Assembly: GCA_013054445.1 (NCBI GenBank)
Contig: JAAMPI010000031.1
Coordinates: forward strand, 1-64,000
DNA length: 64,000 bases
Source of the DNA: Cudoniella acicularis
Lineage: Eukaryota; Ascomycota; Leotiomycetes; Helotiales; Helotiaceae
Direction of reading: 5' to 3'
Shown: positions 54,343 through 64,000 of the stretch, in pieces
Layout of the letters: each line of letters opens with the position of its first letter
Position numbering within the stretch: position 1 is the stretch's first letter
Program-made: the position numbers and the translations under genes
Notes under the pieces: model-generated
Told to the model about the DNA's origin: nothing
What the model saw: the letters and a program-made list of their open reading frames with translations, nothing else
The model's database searches: none

Positions 54343-56455
54343 TCACATTCCAAGTCCGATCCTCCTCCACGCCTTCTCTGTATCTTCGCAAAGCTGCAGA
54401 AAGTCTGCACTGTCAAGATTCTCGCAGATGAAGTCGTTGATCAACACCCCACGCTCCTCTTCATCAGCCTCAGCGTATCCAGGAGTATCATATAATTCCT
54501 TAGGAGCAGGTCGAGCCTTGTATTTTGACACAAAGTAGTCAAGGGTGTTCAGATAGTCCTCCTGTGGCGAATCAGGTATTGGCACATTGTCAACAAGGTC
54601 TAGTACGTTGCTTGCTGACGTGGAACGTCGCAATACGATATGATCTCGATCTGAGAGCATGTCGGTTTGAGTACATTGATCAACCATCTTTGAGCGCTTG
54701 CTAGCAGAAGATGGGCGTGCCGGGGCGGTAGAGCGCTTCCTCGCGGTAGTTGCCTTTGTTTGAAGCTTAGAGGTTGCTGATGATGGACGTGATGTAGCCG
54801 CGCTCTTCGCAGCTAGAGGGGAAGGTTCATCGTTCTGGGGAGGTGGCTGTTCGAGGATAGTTGCTTGATTGATTGCGATTACACTTGTTGAAGTTTTTGC
54901 TTGAGAAGAAGCCTCCTTTGTGGGGGCCTTTTCTTGGGCATTCTTCACAGTCGATGGTTTGCGCTGGGCGACACGTTTCTTCGCAGGTTTGTGAGTTGGT
55001 GTTGGTTCCTTTTCCATTGACTTTTCTCTGGCTGGAGTGACAGACCCGTCAACCTTGTTCACTGGAGTTGGTTTAGGCAGTGGAGGAAGGTCTGTGACAG
55101 AAATGGATCTAGCTTTCTCTCGAGGTTTTGGAAAGGGCAGCTCTCGTCTTGGTGGTATCAATAGGTCTTGAAGATGGACGGGGTCACCCGGAGTCGACCA
55201 AGGCCGAGTAGGATTGCTGGTGGAGTTATCGTTCTGACTGAACGGATCATCCGATGTTGACACAGACGATAGAAAGCCTTCAGGATTCGTGGAATTGTAC
55301 CTAGTAGAAAAGAAAGGAGGCGCGGGTAAAGTACGGGAACTTGTTTCTACGCCTTCGGATATTCTTGCTAGTTGAGATTTCATATTTGAGTCAAGGATGG
55401 AAGAATACTTCAAGTGAGAATTTGGGTCATCAAGGTTTGAGGAGTGCAAGATTGGATGTGATAGTCGTTGAGTCTAGAACAGTTGAAAGTTAGTGCTTGC
55501 GCATGAAAGCCGGAGGAATTATGTCAGTTACCTCTTTCTCAATCAGTGATAGAAACAGAGAGGGGTTCCCTGCCACGGCTGTAGATGAAGCAGACAACGG
55601 CGGAGTGACCGAAGAGGTTTGAAATGGCAACGAACTGAATGGTCTTTGAACTTCCATATTGGAATTTTCAGGTCGGGGAGGGACCTTGAACTCAGACTCT
55701 GGCGGAGAGTATGATGGGGTGTCCAAAGACCGACTGAAGGAAGGAGTAAAAAGTTGAGTTGTTGATGCCGGCCTAGGCAACAATGGAAGAGTGCTTGTAC
55801 TGAGAGTAGATGTTGATGCGACCGACGGAGCCGGGGAAGGTGTTGGGCGTGGTTTGGACTGAGTACCGGGTAGGCTATCCGAGATAGGCAGGCCCAGGTC
55901 CTTCAAAATCTCTAGAGCTCTGTTGAAGTCTAACTCGCTCCGAAACTTCAATTGAATTCTCCGAACCTGTAGGTTGAAGGGTAGTCAGACACGCACTCTT
56001 TAAACGGCTATGGTATGGAGGCCGGGGATGGTGCACGCACGGTATTTGTATTCTTCGGATACCTCATGGCCAAGAACGGGCATTTCACCACAACTTGAAC
56101 AGGATGCTCAACACCACTCAACGGGTCATACTCCTTCTCAGATTTGACTAGGGCCCCAAGATCCTGGGATTCCTGCAACCTAAGTCAGCCGGCCGCCCGA
56201 GGCGGTGTTGCATGTGGGAGGCTCCAGTACAAGTAGTTCTGCACCGGCAGTGATTTTTAGGAACAGTCGCTCAGTGAAGTTTCCTTGATCGTCAACGACC
56301 CTCACACTCCTGAACACTAGATCAAGGTCATTCCTCTCGCCCACATGGGTCCATGTGAAGGTGCGAGTTCCATAGGGACATGTGTTATGGGAAAACTTGG
56401 CGATGGAGATGGAAGCCCAAACCGGATCTTGTCCTTGCGAAAACACCTCAGACAT
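54343..56455 (-). CDS. REC114: Probable meiotic recombination protein Rec114
   Basis: Four exons (56455-56231, 56172-56041, 55966-55532, 55473-54343) give 640 aa. The N-terminal about 150 residues fit the PH-like fold of Rec114: SISIAKFSHNT, then TWTHVGERNDLDLVFR, RLFLKITAGAELL, then QVVVKCPFLAMRY and KFRSELDFNRALEIL. About 400 disordered Ser/Pro/Lys residues follow. The end is a conserved helical tail (EERGVLINDFICENL, DFLQLCEDTEKAWRRIGLGM). Rec114, with Mei4 and Mer2, forms condensates on the chromosome axis that let Spo11 make double-strand breaks. Rec114 evolves fast, so this is a pattern-based call by N- and C-terminal blocks and architecture. The first intron (GTACTG...TTGCAG) was chosen by phase. 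It is divergent from RSC9. Confidence 0.75.
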
Positions 56456-57139
56456 GGCGACGATGGGGTAAGAATGATGGAGGGGAGAAGGAATCAAGAA
56501 TCAAGGGAAATAAGTGCAGGGTCAGTGAAATGCGGCCAAGTTGAAGTGTTAGTGGGGGGATCAAGAAGGTGTATAGCAATACTGTCAGCTTCAAAATGAG
56601 CGGCTGCTCAGTCTTGGTGCTTAATCGCCGTCAATGACTTGGTGCAAAAACGGGGATAAATTGAGGTTGGGGAGAGGAGGAAGAAGAGGAGAGGAAGAGG
56701 AAGGGGAAGAGGAAGAGGAAAATATAACTGCGGGCAGCAGAGGACAGAGGTAGTTGCTGCAGGTACGTACCCCGCACGGGACCATCGGTCCATCACGATC
56801 CAGCCGAGATCCAGCCCCCTTCGTGGTACGGCAGACTTTTGGGACATTTGCTTAGAAAATAGGCTTAAAGGGTCTGGGTAGGTACTCCACCGCTGCTCGA
56901 TAAATTTCCGCGTTAAGATAGAAATAGACAGCCGTACCCGGATCAAGGTTTCACCGGCGCTTGCCCTATTTGGCTCGCTCCTTCCTGCACGGACGAAATC
57001 CGATCTCGTCGCGCGCGACTGCCTTTGGATTGATGCGCGTCGACTTACGACAAAAGCTTCCTTCACTTCATATTCCCCCCCTCAATCACCGCCGCGTAAC
57101 GCGTAATCGCATGGCAGTGTCGACCACATAACTGAATCG
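56456..57139. promoter_or_regulatory. Divergent promoter, REC114 / RSC9, with 54-nt purine tract
   Basis: 684 bp separates the two start codons. From 56669 to 56722 the plus strand is an uninterrupted run of A and G (GAGGAA-type repeats), followed by ATATAACT. Purine tracts exclude nucleosomes and are frequent in fungal promoters. Whether both genes use it is unknown. Confidence 0.6.
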
Positions 57140-60056
57140 ATGGTGCAGCCAAACCAGGAGGCGTCGGCCACGGGGCTCGCCTACACTTCGGAATATAATG
57201 AATTCATTGAGAAGCTGGCGGCATACCATGAAAAGAGAGGCACCGAGTTCGTGCGCGAGCCCAAAGTCGGCAGCAAGCACATCGACCTACTGAGGTTGTT
57301 TAATATGGTGGTAGAGCGGGGTGGCTACGATAAGGTCAGCGAAGAGAAATTGGCCTGGCGCAAAGTTGGCCAGGAATTCGATTTAGGAACACTCAACCTA
57401 CCCGCGCTTGCCTTCACTCTCAAAACCGTCTACTACAGAAACCTGGCCGCCTACGAAATCTCGACCATCCACAAAAAAGAGCCCCCGCCCAAACACATCT
57501 TGGAGGACCGCACCGCAAAGGGCGGAAAGTTGCTCACGCGAACGGTTGAGAATTACAACTTTTCGAAAGGCGGCGGCATGGGACATGATGGCTCGGATGG
57601 TTCTGGCGACGATGGCACGCCTGTGAGGGATAGAAACGGGAGCGAGGAAACGCCTGGTTCTGGGGGAAGGGTGACGAGAGGTCTCCGGCAGGCTCCCCCT
57701 CAGCGCATCCTCTTCCAACCCGATACTCAGTCGTCACGGCAGACGCGACATGTATCTGCGACTTCGCATGCATCATCTCCCTCCCACTCGAGTCACCACC
57801 AGCAACATCAGCCACGCGGTGCGTCAACATCATACAACCCATCATCAATGGATAGCCACTCCCTCGCCGTGGCCAACTACGAGCCTCGGCCCCAAATGCC
57901 TCTCACCTTACGCTCCGTTGTTACGCCTGGCAACAACCCCATCGAATTTGCTCGACGCCAGAAGGCCAAGAAAGACAGTCTTGCTTTGGCAAGTGGAAAG
58001 CCGCTCCCTCCTGTAAATAAGGGTATTATGCTTCCAGGATGTAAGTCACCCCTTTGCCAGTGTTAGAGTAGGTCTAACCGTCAACTAGCTGGTTTTGATG
58101 GTCCAAATATTTATGTTCGTTGTCTTTGCGCTTTGAAATCTGGGACGAAGTCCGAGCAAGACTACGCGCTTCATCATCTTGTTAAGATTTCTATGGAACG
58201 GGGCGATAAATATCGATTTGAGTCTTTCTCGGGATTGGCCGAAGCTTTGATCGAGAAGCTCTTGGAAGTCAGCTCCTTATTCTATGAGGTTGACTGGCAG
58301 ATCTCTTATGCCGACGACGGCGCAATGACAAGCATCAACATCCTTAACGGCCTAGATGGTACACCAGACATATTACAGAGAATAGCACAACTTCCAAAAC
58401 TGGACGTTGATGATAACATCCAGACGGCCGAACTCAGCGACACTCTTCTCATGGCCAACGAAGCCGCACTTACTATGAGAAACATGGTTATGCTCGAGGA
58501 AAATGCCCACTACGTGTCTGAAATGGCGCCATTGAGAGATTTCCTCAGCATTGCTCTTAACCTCCCAAAACTCGATTGTGTTGTGGAGTTGAAGCATTAT
58601 GCGCTTGATATTGCTGAACAGCTGACAAAGTATATGCACTTTGACGAGACTGACCCTCTCTACATTTCACTCCTTGAACAACTTCAGGGTGAAGATAGAG
58701 GTGCAATTCTGACCGCCTTGCGAGCTATCAGCAGAATATCCATGAATCTCGAGGAAAATAATCTCTTGAGGGGCGTTCCTGTTGCTGTTATTCAAAATAT
58801 CATGGACTGGACTCTCCTTAACGATGAGGAAATGGTTCACGCTTGTCTTGATTTCTTGTATCAATATACCGCTGTCGTTGACAACGTTGATTTCCTCATT
58901 ACAGAAGTACAAGTAGAGCCACTCATCAACCAGCTTACCCGTCTCTTAGCCTATGGCGCAAAGTACGTTGAAAGGGACGTGGCCCGGGGACCAGATAGAC
59001 GCATGAGGGCCCCTGTGGAAATCGCTTCTATTCCAAAAGATTTGCTTGCACAGCTTTACAAATTGGATGAGCCAGAACGGAGCTCACAATGGCTTCGTTG
59101 TTTATTCGAAGAAGATCGAGAGGAATCGATTACCCAAATCGCCCTTTGGCAGGCCTACCAAGCCCGCTTCACGTCTTTCTCGATCGAGACTGGCCGCCCA
59201 CTTCTTCCGGCCGCAGAATTCATCAAGAATGTCAGCAACACTTTCCTCGAAAAGGCAGCGGCGCAGGTTCAGGCTGGACCCGTACAAAAATTCATCATCA
59301 AGGGAATCAGAATGCGAAGTGTTCCCGTGGACTTCAAAGGCGAGGAATATAGGAAATGTCTGTGGAGACTGTCTCCTGAACTCAACACGCACACGGGGTT
59401 CAACACGTACCTTGGGTCCAACACTCCTCATGGATCTTCCAAAGAATGTGGAGAGTTTTACATGAGTGAGGAAGAAATGTATCGCCATATCCTCCGAGAT
59501 CATGTCCACGCTCATGAGTTGGAAAACGGCAAGTTTGATAATAAAACAGTTGGACAATACGTGTGTCTTTGGGATCATTGTCCTCGATTTAAGCCAGAGC
59601 CTGCGACAAAGCTATCACAACTGGCAACTCACATTAAGGTTCATCTCTCTCCACGGCCATCCGCTACCAAAGAATCAGGGGACCATTGCGGCCCTCCACC
59701 ACTCAAGAAGTTAAAGCCGTCATATCTTACACCTGGACCGAAACAAACTTTCCAACATCAGGTCACGGCAATAGATGAGAGACACGATGCTGCAGGTATC
59801 CCGCTTAGCGCCGTCCTAGTTTTGAGGAATCTTGCTCGGAACCTGTCGAAGACAGAGTCAGAGGACATAGCACTAAAGTTGCCAGGTGGCGTATCTTGGG
59901 TTGACCGATTATTCAAGCCTGTTGAGCCTAGGTTGTATGAAGTTATGGCTCACAATCGGAGTTTAGTAAGTTCTTCCGCCTATTTTACTGACCTGAGACT
60001 GACTTTTCTAGACATCGTACATGACGGACTTAATTAGCGCAATTAATGATTCTTAA
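57140..60056 (+). CDS. RSC9: RSC9-type chromatin-remodelling subunit (ARID, RFX-like, zinc finger)
   Basis: Three exons (57140-58040, 58089-59965, 60012-60056) give 940 aa. An ARID domain lies at about residues 17-112 (EYNEFIEKLAAYHEKRG, then DLLRLFNMVVERGGYDKV and WRKVGQEF). A His/Ser/Gln-rich disordered region follows. A long helical-repeat middle comes next, then an RFX-like segment near 655-730 (QIALWQAYQARF). A C2H2 finger near 800-825 has C-x4-C and H-x3-H (VCLWDHC, LATHIKVH). This order matches fungal Rsc9 and animal ARID2, subunits of the RSC/PBAF nucleosome remodeller. The start is an ATG in CGATGG 17 codons before the ARID. The last exon is only 45 nt (TSYMTDLISAINDS). Confidence 0.93.
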
Positions 60057-60536
60057 CGCTGGCTTGGATTCTTTTGGAGCCAGATAAGGATTCTTAAGCT
60101 GGCGCTGGGGCGTCTGGCATAAAATGGTATTTCCGTGGCGCAAACTGGCGTATCTAAGGCCTAATGTGTACGATAGATGCCTACCATAGAGGAAGAATAC
60201 AAGTGCCATATTTGTCATAAATTAGGCTCAGCGCCTTTTCACTCTGAAGGCTTTCGTTAAAGGCTTATCATGAGAAAGGCCTCTAATGGAGTAGTATCAA
60301 AAAATAAGAGTTGAACTCGGTACGGGATATCCTTTCAAGCTGAAAGGGCTTCTTCTCTTCCTTTCAATGGACGGGAGGTGAATACTAAGCAACATTTTTA
60401 CGCAAGGCCGCAAGGTTCAAGGCTCTGGATATGTAAGGCTGAATTTGAGGATGAAATTGTGATCTTGTTACATATAGATGGGGTAGTATGCTTTTCAACC
60501 CTTCCGAGTGGAAGTTGTCCTCTGAAATATATTCTT
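60057..60536. other. Convergent spacer, nothing recognised
   Basis: 480 bp between RSC9 and the decayed hydrolase. No feature was seen. Confidence 0.4.
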
Positions 60537-61269
60537 CTAATCATATCCTAATTTCTTCATCTCTATTCCCACCATCTTTGTCGCTCTCATCGCTTCATCG
60601 CTCCACGATGTCATCTGGAGGAAGCCGTGTGTCAAAGTATCGAAATGGTGCCAAGACACTTGATTCCCGGCTTGCTTTAATTTAGTCCCATCGTCCCTCA
60701 ACCTCAAACTCACAGCCGTTGTCATGTTTCCTCCTGCGCTGTCACCTCCTCTCATCACCCTATCGCTACTTACGCCCCTCTCTTTACCACCCTCACCTTG
60801 CAACCACGCCGCGACAGCAATATACTCATCCAACTGCGTAGGAAACCTCCACTCAGGAGCCAATCTATACTCCACAGCACAAACCTGCACTCCCGCTTCC
60901 TTAGCCACAATCCTCAATCCGTTCTCAAACTCATCCACAGTTCCAACCGTATTCCCACCCCCATGGGAATAAATCAACGCAACTGCATCTCCTTCCTTTC
61001 GTCTCGACTCGCCGGAAGAGGGGTATAAGATACGAATAGGGATCGTGCCGTGGGGGCCTGGGATGGCGGTGTGTTCTACGTGGTGGATTGAGCTTGTTTC
61101 GAGGTTGGGAGGTGCTGGAAGGCGAATATTTGCGTGTGGTGGGAGCGTTCGGCGTGGAAGTCTTCAGCACCGCGAGATGAAGGGAAGGGTTGTTTGAGAG
61201 GAAGGTTTTGAGGTGTTGATCGAGGGTGGTGCGAGTGCCCACTATTGGGAGGGAAGAGGTAGAAGACAT
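60537..61269 (-). pseudogene. Decayed alpha/beta hydrolase (HSL/abhydrolase-3 type)
   Basis: Hallmarks of the hormone-sensitive-lipase-like family are visible: the oxyanion motif YSHGGGN, the nucleophile elbow GDSAGGN with its Ser, and the histidine region THGFLQMT near the end. They are not in one intact gene. The N-terminus (MSSTSSLPIVG... from 61269) is in a different frame from the GPHGTIPIRILYPS-HGGG part, so at least one frameshift lies between about 61190 and 61060. Only about 25 residues separate GDSAGGN from the C-terminal HGF block, where intact relatives have roughly 100 or more, so some 250-350 bp including the acidic catalytic residue are gone. No intron signal explains this. Original role: small-ester hydrolase or esterase. 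Confidence 0.8.
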
Positions 61270-62516
61270 TTTGAAAGTTTGAATTCTAAGAGATGAGATG
61301 AGATGAAATATGAAGAACAGCTGAATGAGAATTGATAAATCAAGCTTGAGGAATTATATATACTTAAACAAGTACACAGTACTAAGTAGAACAGACTTCT
61401 GTATGACCTCACTTAGGATAGCATCGTTGATGAGTTGATGACGTTACAAGAATTCGGAATCTTCGGGCGGAGGACTTTCGAATAAATGAACCGCCGATGG
61501 GCTGATCATCTAGTATTTACATTATTCATGATATTTTCTAAATGTCAGTAATCTTTGAGAAAGGATGAAGTTCAATTAAACTTTGGCGTAGCATCGGACC
61601 TCCCTGCGGATTCGCGTGGTGGCGAGATACTTCCACGGACAGATTAGTTCTAGTTCAGACTTAGAAAGTTTGACGGAATGAAAAGAATATCCGTGCCGCT
61701 GTGAATGACCAAACCTGTCTGTGAAAATTCGAAAAGATGCGGTGAGTTTGGCTGAAAGACGTGAGGATGGTCTCAGGTCGAGGTTTCGCCGGCCATCAGG
61801 TAGTCTGAACGAGGTCTGCCGATTTCTGCGGGCCGAGTTCGGCTCAATGATGCCGATATCACCCCCTTTTTATAGTGTATTCTGATTCATCTCTGCTTAT
61901 GTTTTTACCTCCATAGGTACACCGTCCGCGTGTCCCGAGAGCTGGATCACACAAATTTGAGGTAGTCGCCATAGGATAGCGACTCACAAATATCGTAGTG
62001 AGTGATCAGTTTGTACTCGGATAAGGGTCTTTTCGTAAGCTTCTACTTGCCACTCAAAGCTGAATGAACTTGCTCCTGCGATACACTATGAACTAGGAGC
62101 CGGCGCTCAGGGAGAATCTAGCTGAATAAAGCACAAATTTTTTCTTCGTTGGAATTTGAATAGAAAAGCCAGTCTGGTTTCAATGCATTCTTTTGAATTG
62201 ATGATCGTGTCAAGACATAGTCGGGCATTTTTGGCGCACGATATCATATCGATCGGTGAACGGATAGGTTAATATCATTATTGACATACATGAATAGAAG
62301 GCCTAAGTATCTCAATTCGGGCGGCCTCTTCACCAATGCCTCAACTCTCCCCTACACCAAGTGCCGACGAGGCGCATCCGATCCTGCAGCTCAATTTCAA
62401 AAGGCTAAATGCACCACCGCACTCCTCCATATCTACTCAATACAAAAGACATTCCATAGCATCATTTGTTCTCTCCTATCTAAACACTTCCTTTGAATCC
62501 CGTTCAACTCTCACAG
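61270..62516. other. Divergent spacer, no gene
   Basis: 1.25 kb upstream of the last SDR. No gene or repeat was recognised. Short ATATAT/TATATA motifs occur near 61360. Confidence 0.45.
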
Positions 62517-63603
62517 ATGGCTCATCCCTCAGTCCCCGCGCACTGGGGCGTCAATTTCACGCCTACAATACATCACTCCGTTGTCCCTTCTACAGACCCC
62601 AGTTCCGTCATCCTCAAGTCTCCCTTTGCCGTCCTTATCACGGGGTCAGGAAAAGGGATTGGTGAATACATTGCGTATGCATATGCGAAAGCAGGCGCTT
62701 CGACAATAATTATCAGCTCGCGGACCTTGTCCGACTTGCAGGTCGTTTCTGAGAATATCAAAAAGATATCCCCTTCCACGACTGTGCTTGCCATCCAATG
62801 CGACGTGGCTTCTGAGGCATCCGTTGTAGACCTTGTCAACAGAGTAGAAAAAGAAGTAGGGAGGCTTGACGTACTAGTTAACAATGCAGGAACGATGGAG
62901 AAATTGGTGAAAGGGAAAGATGGCACTGTTGACTACCCGAAAGGCTTATTGGAGGGAACCGCAGAAGATTTCAAAAGGGTGTATGATGTGAATTTCTTTG
63001 GAACGTATTATATGAGTAGGTATCTGCTCCCATTATTGATAAGAAGTGAAGGTGGAGCTGGGGTGGTGATTAATATTGGTAGTGCGGCTTGTCAAGGTGA
63101 GTTTTCCCAAGGTAGGATTGAGGTTGGTAGCTGATAAGGGTGAAGCTACGACTACTTCACTGACCCCACTGGCCTATAATCTAACCAAGAGCGCTGTGCT
63201 GAGGTTAGCGGATCACATTCATACCGCGTATCACAAAGATGGAATTGTGGTGTACTCGATGCATCCTTGTAAGCGCCTTTTTGGAGTATGAACAACAGAA
63301 CCTGCTAACAGAATTTCTTAATAGCCGGTTCAGATACAGCTCTGTTGAAGGATCACCCTCCACACTGGGATAATCGTAAGTACTCGTCTCGAAGACCCTG
63401 GTCTTACCAAAGGTATTCACAGAATTCCAGTTTTTAAAGACGATATCGATCTCTGTGGCGGGTTTTGCGTCTGGCTTACTAAAGAAAGAAGAGAGTGGCT
63501 GTCAGGGAGATATATGATGTGCCATTGGGATGTTGGAGAGTTAGAAGCAATGAAAGAGGACATTGTTGAGCATGACAAATTGAAGTTTACTATGGACGTA
63601 TGA
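62517..63603 (+). CDS. Short-chain dehydrogenase/reductase (classical SDR)
   Basis: Four exons (62517-63096, 63146-63268, 63325-63375, 63431-63603) encode 308 aa. Rossmann motif TGSGKGIG (about 43-50), SSR after beta-2, which fits NADP(H), CDV, NNAG, the INIGSAA Ser region and YNLTKSA with the catalytic Tyr-x3-Lys are present. Exons 2-4 were joined by phase, including the acceptor GGTGAAG|CT. The C-terminal ERREWLSGRY and CHWDVGELE end is typical of fungal SDRs of unknown substrate. The window gives no pathway context: the left neighbour is a hydrolase relic. The ATG at 62517 is the first in frame, in context CAGATGG. Confidence 0.87.
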
Positions 63604-64000
63604 TAGGTGACACTTGGCTATCTCATCGCAAATGCAGAATACGTTTTGTAAAGGAAGGGCTTTCGTTGGACCGTCTGATGTATGATGCCGGTTTTGGGTG
63701 CGAATTCGTTACTGTTGGTGAATGGCTTTGCGCTGCTAATGGTAATAACTCACTTATGGCGGTGCTATACAGAATCAATACAAAAAAACTGGCAGGCTGC
63801 AAGAAATTGAATATATGGAATGCAGTTTGTTGTGAAATTACGAAGTGGAGTGGAGTTAAATTGGCGAAGCCCGAAACAACCCCGCCTTTATTCCGAAATT
63901 TGGAGCTCAGGCAACTAATATTAGGTCCTCTAGATTTTATTTCTCACAATCGCAATGCAAGTTCTTGCTATTAGACCAAACGGTGAGATTCAATATTTTC
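63604..64000. other. Window end, no gene recognised
   Basis: A 124-codon open frame overlaps the SDR stop codon (63600-63974) but has no recognisable domain. It is probably chance. Confidence 0.4.

Overview
This window is nuclear DNA of a filamentous ascomycete (Pezizomycotina). Split genes have 45-160 nt GT-AG introns, mostly near 50 nt. The gene set includes HP1, a PAK-type Ste20 kinase with a CRIB domain, RSC9, REC114, Scp160, CCT5 and a GH28 rhamnogalacturonase. Protein style and spacing suggest Leotiomycetes (Helotiales, Sclerotinia/Botrytis-like), but that is an inference from memory of such proteins and was not tested. No rRNA, tRNA, CRISPR array or complete transposon was recognised.

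Layout, left to right. 0.4-2.3 kb: GT32 glycosyltransferase (+). 4.2-6.6: CCCH zinc-finger/2EXR protein (-). 7.9-9.7: chaperonin subunit CCT5 (-). 11.4-13.2: secreted GH28 rhamnogalacturonase (+). 13.6-15.4: FAD monooxygenase (-). 15.95-16.2: a 275-bp MITE. 16.6-17.7: HP1 (+). 18.75-19.4: Nudix hydrolase (+). 20.0-24.1: Scp160/vigilin multi-KH protein (-). 24.1-27.7: long gene-free leader. 27.7-30.3: Ste20 kinase (+). 32.1-33.4: SDR with mitochondrial-type leader (-). 33.4-38.3: gene-free. 38.3-40.2: RING protein (+). 40.8-41.1: 75-bp tandem array. 41.7-43.1: Ysc84/Lsb3 (-). 43.8-44.2: Sft1/Bet1 SNARE (+). 44.5-46.3: Age2 ArfGAP (-). 46.7-47.3: MsrB (+). 48.6-49.6: interrupted J-domain gene (-). 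51.7-53.5: 611-aa orphan (+). 54.3-56.5: REC114 (-). 57.1-60.1: RSC9 (+). 60.5-61.3: decayed alpha/beta hydrolase (-). 62.5-63.6: SDR (+).

Most genes are unrelated housekeeping functions: folding, translation-associated RNA binding, vesicle traffic, chromatin and signalling. I see no biosynthetic cluster. Three adjacent genes share a vesicle and actin-patch theme (Ysc84, Sft1, Age2). REC114 and RSC9 share one 684-bp divergent promoter containing a 54-nt purine tract. Age2 and MsrB share a 406-bp divergent promoter.

The most noteworthy structure is non-coding. A dispersed repeat with a 42-bp internal unit occurs three times, always 5' of and in the same orientation as a plus-strand gene (GH28, Nudix, RING). 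There is also a MITE with 40-bp inverted ends and a TTA duplication in the HP1 upstream region, a 75-bp tandem array, and a 74-bp tandem duplication with a distant third copy. Three otherwise conserved genes (CCCH, FAD monooxygenase, MsrB) each carry a one-base frameshift, a fourth (J-domain) has two in-frame TAG codons, and a fifth (hydrolase) is clearly degraded. This pattern raises the question of assembly indels versus real gene decay. Exon boundaries below were placed by hand from splice signals and protein continuity; total lengths were checked to be multiples of three except where a frameshift is stated.
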